Position numbers and translations under genes: made by a program. A DNA stretch of 64,000 nt, taken from assembly GCA_022072055.1 (NCBI GenBank), contig JAJVIK010000016.1:80191-144190 (forward strand), written 5' to 3'. Shown piece after piece: positions 43,297 through 52,748 of the stretch. This DNA is from a bacterium (lineage in GTDB: Bacteria; Hinthialibacterota; Hinthialibacteria; OLB16). The notes under the pieces are model-generated. The model saw only the letters and a program-made list of their open reading frames with translations, was not told the origin of the DNA and made no database searches. Position 1 is the first letter of the stretch, and every line of letters starts with the position of its first letter.

Positions 43297-43749
43297 TTAC
43301 AACAATTCCTTCAGGTCGTCGAGGATAAGAGTGCGGATCTCCCGGACTCGAGTGAAAACTCGGTCGTTGCTAAGGACCGCCTGGCAACCCGTCACGATGG
43401 CCATGGCTGATTGATAGGCATCTGTGAGAGTCAGGTTGTAGTTTGCACGAAGACTTGCAGCGAGGTCAGCCTCCCGAGTTCCGAGCGGGTGAAACTCCAC
43501 TCCCTCCCCCGCCGTCAGCACCTGGCGGTGGGCATCCGACAGGGAAATGTCTCCCCTTCGCAATGGCAGGATGAGACATTCCGACAGAGTGATCGGAGAA
43601 GTCACGCAGACAATAGGTCTCTCCACCTGGACTGCCATGAACCGGTCCATCAAGGGCGCGTAATCCGGGTGCCCCTCCAAATAGTAGACGACCGGCGCGG
43701 TATCAAGCAGGACCTTCGATATTCCCTCCAAAGCCAGTTCCAGGCTCAA
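43297..43749 (-). CDS. vapC: VapC-type PIN toxin
   Basis: 150 residues. Acidic residues occur in VLLDTAPVVYYLEG (Asp), SPITLSECLILPL (Glu), YNLTLTDAYQSAMAI (Asp) and AVLSNDRVF (Asp), the four PIN positions. VapC toxins cleave tRNA or rRNA. The start overlaps the end of the antitoxin gene by 4 nt, so expression is coupled. It is the second PIN toxin in 5 kb and is not closely similar to the one at 38630. Confidence 0.9.
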   Translation of the reverse strand: MSLELALEGISKVLLDTAPVVYYLEGHPDYAPLMDRFMAVQVERPIVCVTSPITLSECLILPLRRGDISLSDAHRQVLTAGEGVEFHPLGTREADLAASLRANYNLTLTDAYQSAMAIVTGCQAVLSNDRVFTRVREIRTLILDDLKELL

Positions 43750-43985
43750 CGGATCTCCCGCCTCTCATCGGATTCCCGTCGGGTTCGGGTGACCCACTCC
43801 TGCGCATCTTCTCCACACAGGGGATACGGCGCGGAACCGCGAAGGTCCTTCCAGCGCGGGCGCTCAGCCAACGAAGAACCTAAGTGGATCTTGCGTTCCT
43901 CCAAGGCCTGAATCAGCTCGTCCAGCTCCTCGCAAGACAGTCCGCGGGTCTCCTCCAGAATGCGGGCGTAAATTGCGGAACTCAC
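43746..43985 (-). CDS. Probable antitoxin partner of the PIN toxin
   Basis: 79 residues from a GTG at 43985, with AGGAGGTGAGGGG upstream; a TTG at 44006 is in frame but would lie within that site. The N-terminal helix-rich part (AIYARILEETRGLSCEELDELIQALEERKIHL) looks like a dimerising segment, and the C-terminus is charged and rich in Arg. It has no clear DNA-binding motif. Identity as antitoxin rests on its 4-nt overlap with vapC. Confidence 0.7.
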   Translation of the reverse strand: MSSAIYARILEETRGLSCEELDELIQALEERKIHLGSSLAERPRWKDLRGSAPYPLCGEDAQEWVTRTRRESDERREIR

Positions 43986-44125
43986 GATTCCCCTCACCTC
44001 CTGCAACTATCCTACACGGAACAGACCCCACGGTCACCTCGTTTTGCACCCCCACCGCCGTTGACCGCCTAACCTCCCCATTGCTATCGTTCTTGCCTCT
44101 AACCTCCGAGGGGGACCCATCGACC

Positions 44126-47100
44126 TTGAAAACCTGGCAAAAGTACCTCGTCGGCGCGCTCTTCGCCTTGGGCATCCTCTCACGCCTCTGGGGGCTGGGG
44201 GATAAGGCCTTCCATCACGATGAGTCGATCCACTGCTTTTACTCCTATGAGATGGCCACAGAGGGTCGTTTTAAGGGGGCCAACAACAACGAGGTCACCT
44301 TTGGCTACAACCCGGTCTATCACGGCCCCTTTCTGTACCATTTCTCCGCGCTGATCCTCTTCATCTTCGGCGATTCGGACTTCACCGCGCGGCTCCCCTT
44401 CGCGCTGATGGGAATCTTCCTGCTCTGGCTGGTGTGGGAGTGCCGCAAGCTGGTGGGGGTTCCGATGGCGATCGGCATGCTCGCGGCGGTCACCCTCTCG
44501 CCCATCGTCAACTATTACTCCCGCTTCGCGCGCGAGGATGTGAACATCGGCACCGCCTTTTTCGCGGTTCCGGTCTTCGCCGCGCTGTTCCTCAAGACCA
44601 AGCGCACCGGGTATCTGGTGCTCACCGCTCTTTCCCTGGTGATCGGCTACAGCATGAAGGAGAGCTCCTACATGTATGGCTTCGCCCTGGGCTTCTTCGC
44701 GGTGGCCTGGGGACTCTACCGTTGGCTGAGATATGGGAAAGAGGAGTTCCGGAGTTGGTTCGGCGCGCCTTACCCCTTCATCGTGCTGCTGCTTCTGTAT
44801 GGTTGCTTCAGTGTCTTTGTGTTCACCTTCGTGGCGGTGGACTATTGGGTGAACCCCAAGGAGCACGGGTTCATTGGGGGACTCTTCGACATCGCGAGCA
44901 ACGCCTTTTCCTTCGAGGAGCGGGAGCTCAAGGGCCCGGAGCTGCGCAAGAAGATGGAGGCCCAGACCCGCTTCTTCACCGACCAGGCCCGAGGCGGGGC
45001 CAAGAGCGTTTACATCCTCCTCTCCTTTGTGCTTTCGGGGGTTCTCTTCGCGGGGCTTGAATACCTCCGATTGAAGCGCCTTCCACCCAAGCCATCCCCC
45101 GACAAGAATGCGCAAGAGAGTTCCCCGCCGCAAGGGATCGCGGGTTTCGCGCCGGGCATGATTCCGCTCATCGGCATGACTGCGCTGTGGGTGTTGATGG
45201 CCGCCCTCCTGTTCATCGGACGGGAGATCGTTCCGTTTCTGCTCGCGGTGTTGTGCTGGATCGGTCTGGAGATGGTTCGCTGCCGTTTTTTGCGGCTCGA
45301 CCGGGATGATCCGGGGGCGCCGATGCTGATCCGAACCGCCGCCCCCTGGACCGCGCTGGCGAGCTGTCTCGGAGTCATCCTGCTGGTGTATGTATTCCTT
45401 TTTTCGCAGATGTTCGCGGATTGGCCGGGGTTGAAGCGCGGGATCTATGATTACATCGAGTATTGGTTCGGCCACCAGCTCGGCGAATACCGCCTGTTCG
45501 GACCGAAGTGGTATTACCTCGCGCGGCTGATCATCTATGAATTTGCGTTCTTGATTGTCGCCACGGTCGGAGTGATCGTGGCGCTGGTGGCGGTGGCCCT
45601 CAAGAAATGGGTCAAGGAGGCGGAATTCCTCACCAAGGAGATCGAGCTCCCCGGCCCGTTTTCGCCCTTCTTCGCGCTGCTGATCTGGCTCGCCTTCTTC
45701 AACACGTTGATCTACGCCTTGCTGCATGAGAAGGGGCCGTGGCTGGCCTTCCACCAGGCGGTTCCGTGGGCGGCGGTCGCGGGCGGGATCCTCGGGTGGG
45801 GGCTATCGGTCTGGCGCAACCGCTGGTTCCAGATGTTGCTCGCGCTCACCGTGGGGCCGCTCGCGCTCCTCACCCTCAAGGCCCACATCCAGGTCAACCA
45901 CAACTGGGCGGACAACACCGCGGAGCTGGTCTCGCAGCAGCAGGCCGACCGCGACATCCGCGCGCTGGTCAAACTGGTCAACGACAAGGCGGCGGAAACC
46001 GGATTGTTCGAGGAGTTCCCCATCGCCAGCGAGGATGAGGTCGAATGGCCGTTCCCGTGGTATTTCCGCCACTACACCAAATACCGGGTGAAGACCGTGG
46101 ACCCGAACGCCATGGTCCAGTTCGGGGATGACAAGACCTTCACCGAGGTGCGCGCCAAACTCGGCGAGAAATTCTTCTATCGAAAGTATCTCCATCGCGG
46201 GGCCTGGGTGGAAAACTCGATGGATGAGGGGGATTTCCCCGGAGGGGAGAGCTTCTGGGCCAACGTGGGGGCGTATCTGCGCAACGAGAAGTTCAAGAAC
46301 AAGCCCTTCCGGCTCCTGTTCTGGAATTACTTTTTCCACCGCGAGCGCTGGAGCGACATCAATCCCAAGTGGGGGTATGTCTACATCCGGAAGGAGATGC
46401 TTCCGACAGTCGAGGCCATCGCCCCGATTCCAGGAACCTTCGAGCCGTCACGGTTCCTTTCGCCGGACATCCGACTTCCGGCCCCGATTGGGGACTCGAC
46501 TCCCTTCCGAACCCCGCGCGGGTTGCGTTTCGACAAACAGGGGCGGCTGCATGTGGTCGATAGCCTGAATGGGCGCGTGGTGGTGCTCAGCGCCACGGGG
46601 GCTTTTATCCGCTCCTATGGCGGCGCGGAGGCGGGACAGGGGAGATTGACCGTGGACCCGCGCTTCGGCGGCGCGAGCACCATTGCCATCGACTCCGAGG
46701 GCAACAGCTATGTGGCGGACACCTGGGGCCACCGAGTCACCAAGTTCGGGCCGGATGGGAAATGGCTGCTGGCCTGGGGCCAGGAGGGTTTTGACGCTCT
46801 CCCGGCGAACCGGTTCTATGGCCCGCGCGGGATCGAGGTCGGGCCGGATGGAAACATCTATGTGGCCGACACGGGGCCCTGCCAGATCGCGATCTTCAAG
46901 CCGGATGGCTCGATTGTACGCCAGTTCGGGCAGAAGGGCATCCGCAGGGGGGATCTGGATGAACCGGTGGGCCTTCGCTTCGCCTCGAATGGGACCTTGT
47001 ATGTCTGCGACACGGGAAATGACCGCATCCAGCTGCTGACCTCGGAGGGTCTTTCCACCGCCACTTGGGGGGTTCCGGGCTGGAGCGACGACAAAGTCGG

Positions 47101-47323
47101 GATGGAGCCGAACGTGGACCTCCTCCCGGATGGGAGCGTCATGATCACCCTTTCGAAGAAGAACAAGATTCGGGTTTTCAGCCCGGATGGAAAGACCGCG
47201 CGGAATTTTGAGATTGCCGGGATCAAGGCGGAGCCGATTGGAGTGGCGGTCGCGCCGGATGGCAAGGTCTGGTTTTCCGACCGGACCACCAACAGCCTCT
47301 ATCGGGTGAGCCTGCCGGAGTGA
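44126..47323 (+). CDS. Agl23-like membrane protein fused to NHL-repeat propeller (TIGR03663 type)
   Basis: 1065 residues from a TTG at 44126 (GAGGGGG upstream); alternative starts add Pro/Thr-rich sequence lacking a site. The membrane half (1-560) follows TIGR03663: LGILSRLWGLGDKAFHHDESIHCFYSYEM, with the GT-C-type Asp-Glu (HHDE), then many helices. Residues about 560-760 are a soluble linker. From about 780 a six-bladed NHL propeller follows (GLRFDKQGRLHVVDSLNGRVVVLS; GNSYVADTWGHRVTKFGPDGKWL; GNIYVADTGPCQIAIFKPDGSIV). Homologues accompany protein glycosylation or flippase genes in archaea and bacteria. Confidence 0.88.
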   Translation: MKTWQKYLVGALFALGILSRLWGLGDKAFHHDESIHCFYSYEMATEGRFKGANNNEVTFGYNPVYHGPFLYHFSALILFIFGDSDFTARLPFALMGIFLLWLVWECRKLVGVPMAIGMLAAVTLSPIVNYYSRFAREDVNIGTAFFAVPVFAALFLKTKRTGYLVLTALSLVIGYSMKESSYMYGFALGFFAVAWGLYRWLRYGKEEFRSWFGAPYPFIVLLLLYGCFSVFVFTFVAVDYWVNPKEHGFIGGLFDIASNAFSFEERELKGPELRKKMEAQTRFFTDQARGGAKSVYILLSFVLSGVLFAGLEYLRLKRLPPKPSPDKNAQESSPPQGIAGFAPGMIPLIGMTALWVLMAALLFIGREIVPFLLAVLCWIGLEMVRCRFLRLDRDDPGAPMLIRTAAPWTALASCLGVILLVYVFLFSQMFADWPGLKRGIYDYIEYWFGHQLGEYRLFGPKWYYLARLIIYEFAFLIVATVGVIVALVAVALKKWVKEAEFLTKEIELPGPFSPFFALLIWLAFFNTLIYALLHEKGPWLAFHQAVPWAAVAGGILGWGLSVWRNRWFQMLLALTVGPLALLTLKAHIQVNHNWADNTAELVSQQQADRDIRALVKLVNDKAAETGLFEEFPIASEDEVEWPFPWYFRHYTKYRVKTVDPNAMVQFGDDKTFTEVRAKLGEKFFYRKYLHRGAWVENSMDEGDFPGGESFWANVGAYLRNEKFKNKPFRLLFWNYFFHRERWSDINPKWGYVYIRKEMLPTVEAIAPIPGTFEPSRFLSPDIRLPAPIGDSTPFRTPRGLRFDKQGRLHVVDSLNGRVVVLSATGAFIRSYGGAEAGQGRLTVDPRFGGASTIAIDSEGNSYVADTWGHRVTKFGPDGKWLLAWGQEGFDALPANRFYGPRGIEVGPDGNIYVADTGPCQIAIFKPDGSIVRQFGQKGIRRGDLDEPVGLRFASNGTLYVCDTGNDRIQLLTSEGLSTATWGVPGWSDDKVGMEPNVDLLPDGSVMITLSKKNKIRVFSPDGKTARNFEIAGIKAEPIGVAVAPDGKVWFSDRTTNSLYRVSLPE

Positions 47324-48334
47324 TCAGTTCCCTTCGGCTTCCAGGCGCTTGAGGGTCTCCTCGATGGCCGCGCGGACCTCGGCGCGGTCTTCGTGTTCAA
47401 GCGCGCGTCGCCACATCTCGCCGGCCTCCGCGTTCTTTCCCAGCGCCTTGTAGGCCAGGGCGGCGTTTTCCATGGCGCGCGCGTAGCGGGGATTGAGCTC
47501 CAAGACCTTCTGGTAGTAGCCGATGGCCTCCTCATATTGCCCCAAACGGTGGAGCACCGTGCCGAGATTGTTCAGCGAGCGAAAGTGATCTGGGTCCAGG
47601 GCAAGGGCGGCGCGGTATTCATCCTTGGCGCCCTCCAGGTATTTCACATCCTGGGTCTGGTCAAACCGACGAGTGAGAGCGAAGCCGTTCTCGTAATGCC
47701 CCTCGGCGGTTTCGGTTTCCTCGGCGGGCTTTTCCGGCTCAGGCTCCGGTGCGGGGGATCTTGTCGGGTCCGCCGCCTGTGGGGGGGGCGGGCGAAGCCT
47801 CATGGCGATTTGTTCCGCGAGCTTTCCCTCAAGAACAAACCTTTCCTCGGTGGCCCCTTGGACCATCGCGGCGGCCAGCTCCTTTCCGTTCCAGGGATCC
47901 AGCGCCACCGCGATCAGGCGGAGCTCTGTCCCAAGGAACTCATAGCTCCCGGTGAGCAGGACCCCCGCGCGTTCTCGTTTGGCCTGATCGTTCCAGTTCC
48001 GCTCCATACGGGTGAGGGCGAGGTCGGCGCCGACCCCCGTGCGGTAGGCCGGGGGAAGGAGTTGCGTGTTGGGGTCCTGGAAATGTCCGATCACACGATC
48101 CTCGCTGTGAAGGCGAGTTGTCTGAAAGCCGAATCGTGTTCCGAGTTCCCCGGCAAGCCCATCTCGGATGGCGGTTCCGGAACAGTCGGCGGGGGCGCCC
48201 CCCCCCTGACTCTCAAAGGGAGCGATGGCCAACCGCTCCTTGCTGGGGGCCTGCGCGCGGGTGGAGGTCGCCAGAAAGGCCAAGGCGATGAGACATGCAC
48301 GGAATCGATCGAGGGCCATGGGAAAGCCACTCAT
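47324..48334 (-). CDS. Exported TPR protein
   Basis: 336 residues. After a signal-like N-terminus (FRACLIALAFLATSTRAQA) there is a domain of about 160 residues (ERLAIAPFESQGGG... GVLLTGSYEFLGTELRLIAVALDPWNGKEL) reminiscent of TolB-N/CsgG-type envelope proteins. A Pro/Glu linker leads to three TPR units (EYRAALALDPDHFRSLNNLGTVLHRLGQYEEAIGYYQKVLELNPRYARAMENAALAYKALG). It probably scaffolds an envelope complex. It ends base to base against the convergent Agl23-like gene. The ATG at 48334 and one at 48319 are both possible starts. Confidence 0.82.
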   Translation of the reverse strand: MSGFPMALDRFRACLIALAFLATSTRAQAPSKERLAIAPFESQGGGAPADCSGTAIRDGLAGELGTRFGFQTTRLHSEDRVIGHFQDPNTQLLPPAYRTGVGADLALTRMERNWNDQAKRERAGVLLTGSYEFLGTELRLIAVALDPWNGKELAAAMVQGATEERFVLEGKLAEQIAMRLRPPPPQAADPTRSPAPEPEPEKPAEETETAEGHYENGFALTRRFDQTQDVKYLEGAKDEYRAALALDPDHFRSLNNLGTVLHRLGQYEEAIGYYQKVLELNPRYARAMENAALAYKALGKNAEAGEMWRRALEHEDRAEVRAAIEETLKRLEAEGN

Positions 48335-48409
48335 TTTGTGGGAAACCGCAAGGCCCGTGTAGGGGCGGGTCGCCCCGCCCCCATTTCCCGGCCTCGCAGA
48401 CCGACCCGC

Positions 48410-48901
48410 TTAACCCTGCTCATCCGCCGAGGGCCCGTAGATCGAGGGCAGCGGAACCCCCAGCATGCGCAGATACACTCCGAGCTGCGCGCGGTGGTGC
48501 ACATTGTGGTTCAAGATGAACCCGCGCATCACCGCGATCCTCGGCATCTCGAAGATCGTTCGGCTGCCCATGCACAGCGCCCAGGGGACCATCAGGTCCT
48601 GGTTGGACTTGCCCGGCATGGCCCCCTTGGCTTGCTCCACGTTCGAGTCGAACAGGGCGAGGTTCTCGCGGGCTGTCCCGATCTCGGTCGGCTTGTAGCC
48701 GCTGAGGTCCAGGCCTGGAAGGTTCAAGGTCGGATCAACCCAACCGGGGATTTCGGCCAGATGGGCGGCAAGACGTCCGAGGGTCATGGATTTCTCGTGG
48801 GGTCTCCAATCCGTGTGGCCATCGGGCACTCGCTCGAGCATTTTTCGGGTGAGGCCGGCTTCGTGAGTGAATTCCATGAGCAGGGAATCAATCAAATTCA
48901 T
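48410..48901 (-). CDS. DinB-family metalloprotein
   Basis: 163 residues from the ATG at 48901 (GGAAAGGA upstream). The four-helix DinB/YfiT fold is shown by LIDSLLMEFTHEAGLTRKMLERVPDGHTDWRPHEKSMTLGRLAAHLAE and FILNHNVHHRAQLGVYLRMLGVPLPSIYG. Metal ligands are likely His46 or so in the LAAHLAE helix and the His pair in NHNVHHRAQLG. Many members are thiol transferases or stress-related proteins of unknown substrate. Confidence 0.93.
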   Translation of the reverse strand: MNLIDSLLMEFTHEAGLTRKMLERVPDGHTDWRPHEKSMTLGRLAAHLAEIPGWVDPTLNLPGLDLSGYKPTEIGTARENLALFDSNVEQAKGAMPGKSNQDLMVPWALCMGSRTIFEMPRIAVMRGFILNHNVHHRAQLGVYLRMLGVPLPSIYGPSADEQG

Positions 48902-49204
48902 GGGCGGGTCCTTTCCATTGCAGTTTGGGAACCGGGAGGGGGCCGGGCTTCGCGCCAACCCCTTGTCCTCGGTGACCTTCAAGGCCTTACTGTGCGAGGA
49001 ATTGAGCCATGTTGTCCAGGCATCCGCCCGAGCCGTGGACTTTTTTTTCGCGCCCTCGACAGACCGGTATGGCGTTTATGTGCTTCGGGCCGGAGAGTCA
49101 AATTCCACCATTCCTGGGCCCCACGCACAACACAGACTAAGCTCCCCGCGCCGTTCAGCTCCGACACTTGATCCGGGCCGGTTGAAGATTGAGACTCCGG
49201 GATC
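48902..49204. other. Divergent intergenic region, dinB-like / nucleosidase-like
   Basis: 303 nt holding no supported gene or strong promoter. A run of eight T near 49040 is the only feature noted. Confidence 0.4.
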
Positions 49205-50374
49205 ATGAATCGCGGGCTGCTGCGCCTTTGGCTTTTCCTCCTGGGAGTGTCCCTTTTCCCTCGCCCCCTTTGGTCCGAGAACGAAGCACCTTCGGCGCGA
49301 GGAGCCGGACAGCCGCCGAGTCCGGTGATCCACCACACCGACCTCTATCACCCGCACAACGACCCGGATGACCATTGGGATTTGGCGAGTCTGTACGGAT
49401 TGATGGCGCGAGGGGACATCGATCTCAAGGGGGTGGTGATCGACCATCCCTCAAATGGGGCGCGGGGATCGGGCGCGCCGACTTGGGGGGATCCCGCTCT
49501 CTTCGCGGTGGGGCAGTTGAACCACCTGAGCGGTAGGAGTGTGCCGGTCGCGGTGGGATCCTCGCAACCGTTCGAGGCCACCAGGGAATACTCGCGAACG
49601 GAGTTGGGTGTCGAGGGCGGCGCGCTGGAATTCCTGTTGCGGGCTTTGGAGATGTCCCCCGAACCGGTCACCCTCACAATCACCGGCTCCTGTCGGGATG
49701 TGGCCATCGCGGGCAAGGTCGCGCCGGAAATTTTCCGGAGCAAGTGCCGGGGGATCTACCTGAACGCCGGAACGGGAACGACCGACTCAACCCGAGGCGC
49801 CAACCAGGAATGGAATGTGCTGCTCGCGCCGGACGCGTATCGAGCCATCTTCGACATTCCCTGCCCGATCTACTGGCTCCCCTGTTTCGAGACCAACGAG
49901 TTCAGAGTCGCCACCCATGGGAGTTACTGGACTTTTACCCAAGGCGAGATCCTTCCGGAGTTGAGTCGGCAACTGCAAAACTTCTTCCTGTATGCCTTGA
50001 GTCGATCCGAAGACCCGAAATGGTTGCAGGTCCTGGAGCGAGCCCCCGATGCGACGCTCCTCCGGTCCTTCGGAGAGCAGCGCCGCGGAATGTGGTGCAC
50101 CGCGGCGTTCCTGCACATGGCACGGCTTTCCTGCGACCTGGAGGGAAATCTGCTGCACTCAGGTTCCGCGTCCTCGGCGCGCGAGGTTTTCCGATTCGAC
50201 CCGATCCGATTGGTGCTGGACAATGCCGGGGTCCAACAGTGGACACCGGCTTCGGAGCCGAGTGATCGTTTCATCCTCAGGGTTCTCGATGCGGATCGAT
50301 ACGCGGCGGCGATGACCCGGGCGCTGAAGACGCTGCTGCTGGGGATAGGTCCTTCGCGGGGGGAGGGGAAATAG
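49205..50374 (+). CDS. Exported nucleoside hydrolase-like protein
   Basis: 389 residues with a signal peptide (LRLWLFLLGVSLFPRPLWS). The mature N-terminus reads VIHHTDLYHPHNDPDDHWDLASLYGLM, recalling the D-T-D-x-x-x-D-D metal loop of inosine-uridine nucleoside hydrolases with some acidic positions replaced by His or Asn. LKGVVIDHP, VTLTITGSCRDVAIA and LNAGTGTTD fit later strands of this fold. It is probably an enzyme of altered specificity or a non-hydrolase relative. No operon partner. Confidence 0.7.
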   Translation: MNRGLLRLWLFLLGVSLFPRPLWSENEAPSARGAGQPPSPVIHHTDLYHPHNDPDDHWDLASLYGLMARGDIDLKGVVIDHPSNGARGSGAPTWGDPALFAVGQLNHLSGRSVPVAVGSSQPFEATREYSRTELGVEGGALEFLLRALEMSPEPVTLTITGSCRDVAIAGKVAPEIFRSKCRGIYLNAGTGTTDSTRGANQEWNVLLAPDAYRAIFDIPCPIYWLPCFETNEFRVATHGSYWTFTQGEILPELSRQLQNFFLYALSRSEDPKWLQVLERAPDATLLRSFGEQRRGMWCTAAFLHMARLSCDLEGNLLHSGSASSAREVFRFDPIRLVLDNAGVQQWTPASEPSDRFILRVLDADRYAAAMTRALKTLLLGIGPSRGEGK

Positions 50375-50694
50375 AGGGTCCCGATGGGAGATTGTGGGGC
50401 TCACCAGGGGGGGCGGGGTCCAGCGACTGGATGGTAACGCCCGGAGGTTCGAGCCTAGGAAAGCGTGACCTTCGATTTCCTCCCCGCGAGCATTTACTGC
50501 TATATGCTGGGCTGCAACCTGTTGAATGCCATATATGAGCGGGAGGGATTGATGGAAGGGGGATCTCGGGAGTAGAGGCGAATCCAGGCTTCCCTGGGGG
50601 CGCGGTATTCGAGGAGGATTGACGATATTGATGCGTCGAGACGGACAGGAATATGCTACCGAGGGAATGTGGAGAGGGGACTGAAGGGGCGCAC
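50375..50694. other. Intergenic region upstream of the OLD-like gene
   Basis: 320 nt with short imperfect repeats (CTATATGC and CCATATATGAG near 50500-50550) but no clear promoter hexamers and no supported gene apart from a short frame that runs into the feature at 50695. Confidence 0.4.
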
Positions 50695-50784
50695 ATGAAA
50701 GAACTGGTGGCGGAGATGGAGGAGCAGGCGAAGGCGATGGGAAATGTCAGAACGGAATTCCAATCGGTAATACGGGGGGCATGA
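50695..50784 (+). CDS. 29-residue leader-like ORF overlapping the OLD-like gene
   Basis: The ATG at 50695 follows AAGGGGCGCAC. The product MKELVAEMEEQAKAMGNVRT is a charged helix. Its TGA overlaps the ATG of the ATPase-nuclease gene in an ATGA, so it could couple or control translation of that gene. An in-frame ATG at 50653 would give a 43-residue version. It may be only a chance frame. Confidence 0.35.
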   Translation: MKELVAEMEEQAKAMGNVRTEFQSVIRGA

Positions 50785-52640
50785 TCATGATTCACAAGTT
50801 CGTGATGCGGAATTTCAAGCGTTTCACCCAGGAGACCGCCGTCGATTTGGAGCCGGTGACAATCCTCATCGGCGCGAATAACTCCGGCAAGTCCACTTTG
50901 CTCCAAGCCATGAACCTCTTCCAGTACTGCGTCGAGACCACTCGGTCGGGGGCGAACGGCAACGCGAAATCCGGGGGGAAGAACGGTCTGGAACTCGTCA
51001 AGAGAACAGTCAGCCCGGATGAATTCGGCGCCCTCCCCGTAGCCGACCCCACTGACCTCTGGCCCCAGGGAAAAGCCAAGAATCCAATTCACCTGAAAGC
51101 CGAGTACTCTTCCGGATTGAGCGTGGAGTTCGAACTCAGCATCAGTTACAACCGTTTCAGCATCCGTCCCACGGTCGAAGGGACTCTCGGGGAAGACCTC
51201 GGAAAGGGAAACATACGATTGGTGCCCATCTTCACCGGCTTTCTGCCGCAAGAGGAATACCTGACGCCCCCCGCTCGATTGGACCGGATGCGACTTCAAC
51301 GGCATGGGGAAATGGTCCGCAATCTGTTATGGGAACTTCAGGACAAAGCCAAGGAAAGATGGAGATTGCTCATCCGATTCCTCGAACGATTGTTCCCCGA
51401 CAGTTCGGTTACCGTGAATTTCGACGTGGAGGTGGATCGCTTCATCCGGGCCACCTATCACGACGACATCCTGACTCGCGACCGCGACATCGTCTCCGCC
51501 GGGTCCGGCTTCCATCAGGCCCTCCAGATTCTGGCGGCTGTATTGTCTCCGGGCGCCCATATCGCTTTGCTGGATGAGCCGGACGCGCATCTCCACGCGC
51601 GCCTCCAGTCCGCAATGACCCAGATCCTGGTTGATCTGACTGAGAAGGAGGATCTTCAGTTTGTCATCGCCACGCATTCTCCCCACGTTTTGAGCGCAGC
51701 CCCTCCAGGGGCCTTGCGGGTCTGCGTCGGAGGCAAATTTGTTCCATTTGCTCATGAACCTGGGCAACTCCGCATTCTGGAGGATGTTGGCGCCATGGAC
51801 CGGATGGACATCATCCCACTGCTCTCCAATCGCGCCGTGGTATTTGTGGAAAACAAGGGGGATCGGGATCTTCTCGAACGATTCGCCGCCAAACACTGGG
51901 GGGAGGTAAAGGCTCGCGCCGCCTTGTCTAAAGTCTCGTTCCTGTACACATACCAGGAACCTGTCTCCGCCAGGGTCCTAAATCTCGCACGACAGGTGAA
52001 CGATCTCCTCGGCCTCCCCAAAATGCCGGGCGCAAAACCAGCTCGTTTTCTGGCAATTGGAGACCGGGACTATCGCTCCGATGAAGCGCTCAAGGCGGAT
52101 GTCCAAGAACACAAAAAGAAGGCGAAGAGCCCTGCATATCGATTCGACTTCCAACTCTTGATCTGGAAGCGGAACGAATTGGAGAACTATCTCATTGAGA
52201 AAGCGGCGATTCTAAAGGCTCTCGACACGGCTGTGGGAAAAGATCTGGTGTCTGCCTGGAAGGGAAAGCGGGCAGAATTTGCCGAGGAATTCGACCGCCT
52301 CATCGCGTCGCAGCGTGAACAAGTCCGACAACATGTGGCATCGAGACTGCAAAACCAAGACCGTCGCCTGGAACTGGGGACTGCCTTAGAGCGCGCGGAT
52401 TCCCTCCTCAACACCCGCTGGGATGGCGGTATCCCGTGGTGCGACGCCAAAGCCATTCTGTCGAGTCTCAGGAACTGGTTACAGAAAGAGAACCTTCGAT
52501 TGCGCTTGTCGGAAGCGGCAATCATCGAGGCCATGGATTCCATTCCAGAGGATGTAAAGAAGGCACTCTTGTCGATTCGTGGCATGAGCAAGTTGCCACG
52601 AGCGCGCGCGAAAAAACCCGGGGCATCAGGTCTCTCTTGA
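50781..52640 (+). CDS. ATPase-TOPRIM fusion, OLD/PARIS-like defence protein
   Basis: 619 residues. N-terminal ABC-type ATPase: FKRFTQETAVDLEPVTILIG, Walker A GANNSGKS (31-38), LLDEPDAHLHARL (Asp265) and FVIATHSPHVLSAAPPG. The C-terminal 270 residues hold a TOPRIM-like nuclease: VVFVENKGDRDLLERFA (Glu357, Asp361), FLAIGDRDYRS and WKRNELENYLI. The last motif (ELENYL) recalls DUF4435, the nuclease AriB of the PARIS system, which can be fused to its AAA15 ATPase; class 1 OLD nucleases are the alternative. It stands alone, between unrelated genes. It probably acts as a self-contained abortive defence protein. Confidence 0.82.
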   Translation: MIMIHKFVMRNFKRFTQETAVDLEPVTILIGANNSGKSTLLQAMNLFQYCVETTRSGANGNAKSGGKNGLELVKRTVSPDEFGALPVADPTDLWPQGKAKNPIHLKAEYSSGLSVEFELSISYNRFSIRPTVEGTLGEDLGKGNIRLVPIFTGFLPQEEYLTPPARLDRMRLQRHGEMVRNLLWELQDKAKERWRLLIRFLERLFPDSSVTVNFDVEVDRFIRATYHDDILTRDRDIVSAGSGFHQALQILAAVLSPGAHIALLDEPDAHLHARLQSAMTQILVDLTEKEDLQFVIATHSPHVLSAAPPGALRVCVGGKFVPFAHEPGQLRILEDVGAMDRMDIIPLLSNRAVVFVENKGDRDLLERFAAKHWGEVKARAALSKVSFLYTYQEPVSARVLNLARQVNDLLGLPKMPGAKPARFLAIGDRDYRSDEALKADVQEHKKKAKSPAYRFDFQLLIWKRNELENYLIEKAAILKALDTAVGKDLVSAWKGKRAEFAEEFDRLIASQREQVRQHVASRLQNQDRRLELGTALERADSLLNTRWDGGIPWCDAKAILSSLRNWLQKENLRLRLSEAAIIEAMDSIPEDVKKALLSIRGMSKLPRARAKKPGASGLS

Positions 52641-52748
52641 TGCCGCCTGAACCGAAAGGGCAAGCACACGATGGCGATACTTGGCGATCTGTTGCTTCCT
52701 GGGTCGAGGAGTATAAACCCTTTCGATGGTTCCCTGCTGTAACCCCCC

